This document shows positions 5,641-6,086 of a stretch of 6,086 nucleotides of DNA, one piece after another; position 1 is the stretch's first letter, and each line of letters opens with the position of its first letter. Below the pieces are notes generated by a model, which worked only from the letters and a program-made list of their open reading frames with translations, was not told the origin of the DNA and did no database searches. The DNA comes from JBBDWZ01 sp050732575. GTDB lineage: Bacteria; Gemmatimonadota; Gemmatimonadetes; Longimicrobiales; RSA9. The DNA lies in assembly GCA_050732575.1 (NCBI GenBank), contig JBOHRF010000321.1, positions 1-6,086 of the forward strand, written 5' to 3'. The position numbers and the translations under genes are program-made.

Positions 5641-5734
5641 ACCTGGTAGACTGCTGAATTCGGCCCCGAGGTCACAGCACGACCGCCCCCTTGACAGAAT
5701 AGGTTTAGAATCCAGCCGAATCGCCGAGTCAGCC

Positions 5735-5805
5735 GCACAGGACCGGGCCTCTGGGGGAAGGGGGTCGGCCCATCCGGTCTCTGGCTTAGCACAAGTCCTC
5801 CGTGC
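5735..5805. other. GC-rich imperfect stem-loop in the sigma factor leader
   Basis: GACCGG (5741-5746) pairs with CCGGTC (5774-5779) and GCC (5747-5749) with GGC (5767-5769), leaving a four-base bulge (5770-5773) and a G-rich loop. An alternative outer pairing joins GCAC+AGGAC (5735-5743) with GTCCT+GTGC (5795-5799, 5802-5805). The two pairings share GAC (5741-5743), so they exclude each other, which is what a switching leader would need. This is complementarity seen by eye only. Confidence 0.35.
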
Positions 5806-5851
5806 CCCCCCTCGGAATCACGTCCTGGCCTGGCGGAACCTTGCGCGGCGT

Positions 5852-5900
5852 GCAGGCATTGCCAGGTGCAGCCGATTTTCTCCATTGTTGCAATGCCTGC
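5852..5900. repeat. Perfect 11-bp inverted repeat, possible hairpin
   Basis: GCAGGCATTGC (5852-5862) and GCAATGCCTGC (5890-5900) are exact reverse complements separated by 27 nt. It lies between the second heptamer repeat and the sigma operon. It may be an operator for a dimeric protein, a leader hairpin, or the end of an upstream transcription unit. No T tract follows on either strand. Confidence 0.6.
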
Positions 5901-5950
5901 GAGCAGCACCTCTTACTTCAAACAAGAGCTGAGCATCAGGATGCATACCG

Positions 5951-6086
5951 GACTTCGGAACTGTAACTTCCGAAAACCGCAACTTCGGAACTGCAACTGC
6001 GGAACTGCAACTTCGGAACTTCAACTTCGGAACTTCAAATTCGTCGGGAACGAATTTCCGCAGTTCAGTTCCGCAGTACATAGTTC
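5951..6086 (+). repeat. Heptamer foldback repeat, copy 2 (cut by window end)
   Basis: Same family and orientation as 1106-1285. From 5981 to 6057 eleven 7-nt words follow in perfect register: AACT(T/G)CG and GAACT(T/G)C alternate eight times, then AAATTCG, TCGGGAA and CGAATTT. The core 6040-6059 is identical over 20 nt to 1223-1242. AAATTCG (6037-6043) and CGAATTT (6051-6057) form a 7-bp stem with loop TCGGGAA. Inverted words begin at about 6058 (GCAGTTC, then a GTACTGCG-type word on the minus strand, also present in copy 1) and run to the window edge. The 5' part, 5951-5980, is more decayed, with a 9-nt interruption at 5972-5980. No gene lies inside. Confidence 0.85.

Larger units (their letters stand above)
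5641..5949. other. Non-coding structured region upstream of the sigma factor operon
   Basis: About 310 nt without a credible gene. It must include the sigma operon's promoter and leader. It contains a GC-rich imperfect hairpin (5735-5805), an 11-bp inverted repeat (5852-5900), a run of seven C at 5804-5811 and G-runs at 5753-5764. I could not pair convincing -35/-10 hexamers on the minus strand; an ECF promoter could be present without being recognisable. No tRNA, riboswitch or known small RNA was recognised. Confidence 0.5.

Noticed and set aside
5691..5711. Plus-strand TTGACA (5691-5696) and TAGAAT (5706-5711) as a sigma-70 promoter.
   Set aside because: The spacing is 9 nt, far too short; no -10-like hexamer occurs at 16-18 nt and no plus-strand gene follows.
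5701..5730. tRNA T-arm resemblance (GGTTTAGAATCC at 5702-5713).
   Set aside because: It lacks the GTTCRA core, and no acceptor stem, anticodon arm or D-arm could be built around it.
5637..5909. Minus-strand frame of 90 codons ending in an ATGA overlap with the sigma factor start, a possible leader protein.
   Set aside because: GTG start without a clear ribosome site, no recognisable domain or signal, odd codon choice, and it crosses the hairpin region. The overlap with the start codon can arise by chance.
5818..6081. Minus-strand open frame reading through repeat copy 2, with repeated VP(K)LKFRS-like peptides.
   Set aside because: The peptide periodicity follows from 7-nt words read in triplets (21 nt = 3 words = 7 codons). 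Similar frames through copy 1 are shifted by the 1-nt slip at 1186-1191, and there is no ribosome site or family resemblance.

Overview
The window is GC-rich bacterial chromosomal DNA. The gene mix is an ECF sigma factor followed by two proteins with isoamylase-early-set/CBM48-like (glycogen-binding fold) domains, a secreted helical-repeat protein and a DUF4382 lipoprotein. It reminds me most of Gemmatimonadota, though this is recollection of family distribution and not a database result; another Gram-negative lineage is possible. Signal peptides ending in A-x-A-Q, a lipobox and a beta-rich outer-membrane-like protein support a diderm cell.

Layout. Positions 1-144 (minus) hold the N-terminus of a DinB-like protein. 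It is divergent from an AraC-family regulator at 215-1105 (plus, TTG start). Two nucleotides after the regulator's stop codon begins a 180-bp foldback repeat made of 7-nt words (1106-1285). A separate 19-bp inverted repeat follows at 1295-1360. Positions 1379-5640 carry five minus-strand genes, in transcription order: ECF sigma factor (5640-5098), membrane-anchored E-set protein (5101-4433), beta-rich secreted protein with C-terminal E-set domain (4422-3220), secreted helical protein with basic tail (3124-2387), and DUF4382 lipoprotein (2311-1379). The first two overlap by ATGA and the third follows after 10 nt, so these three are very probably one operon. The last two follow after 95- and 75-nt gaps that contain hairpins, so they may be partly uncoupled. 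Positions 5641-5949 are a non-coding, structured leader region, and 5951-6086 hold a second, incomplete copy of the heptamer foldback repeat.

How the genes may work together. The sigma factor probably directs a cell-envelope response. The membrane protein encoded immediately after it is positioned as its regulator, with a cytoplasmic N-terminus, one transmembrane helix and an extracytoplasmic carbohydrate-binding-fold domain. It lacks the zinc anti-sigma signature, so that role is inferred from position and topology. The next gene repeats the same fold on an envelope protein, which suggests a shared ligand or shared partner.

The two most unusual things here are the heptamer foldback repeat, whose two copies share an identical 20-nt core and whose units toggle T/G at one site, and the sigma/E-set envelope operon.
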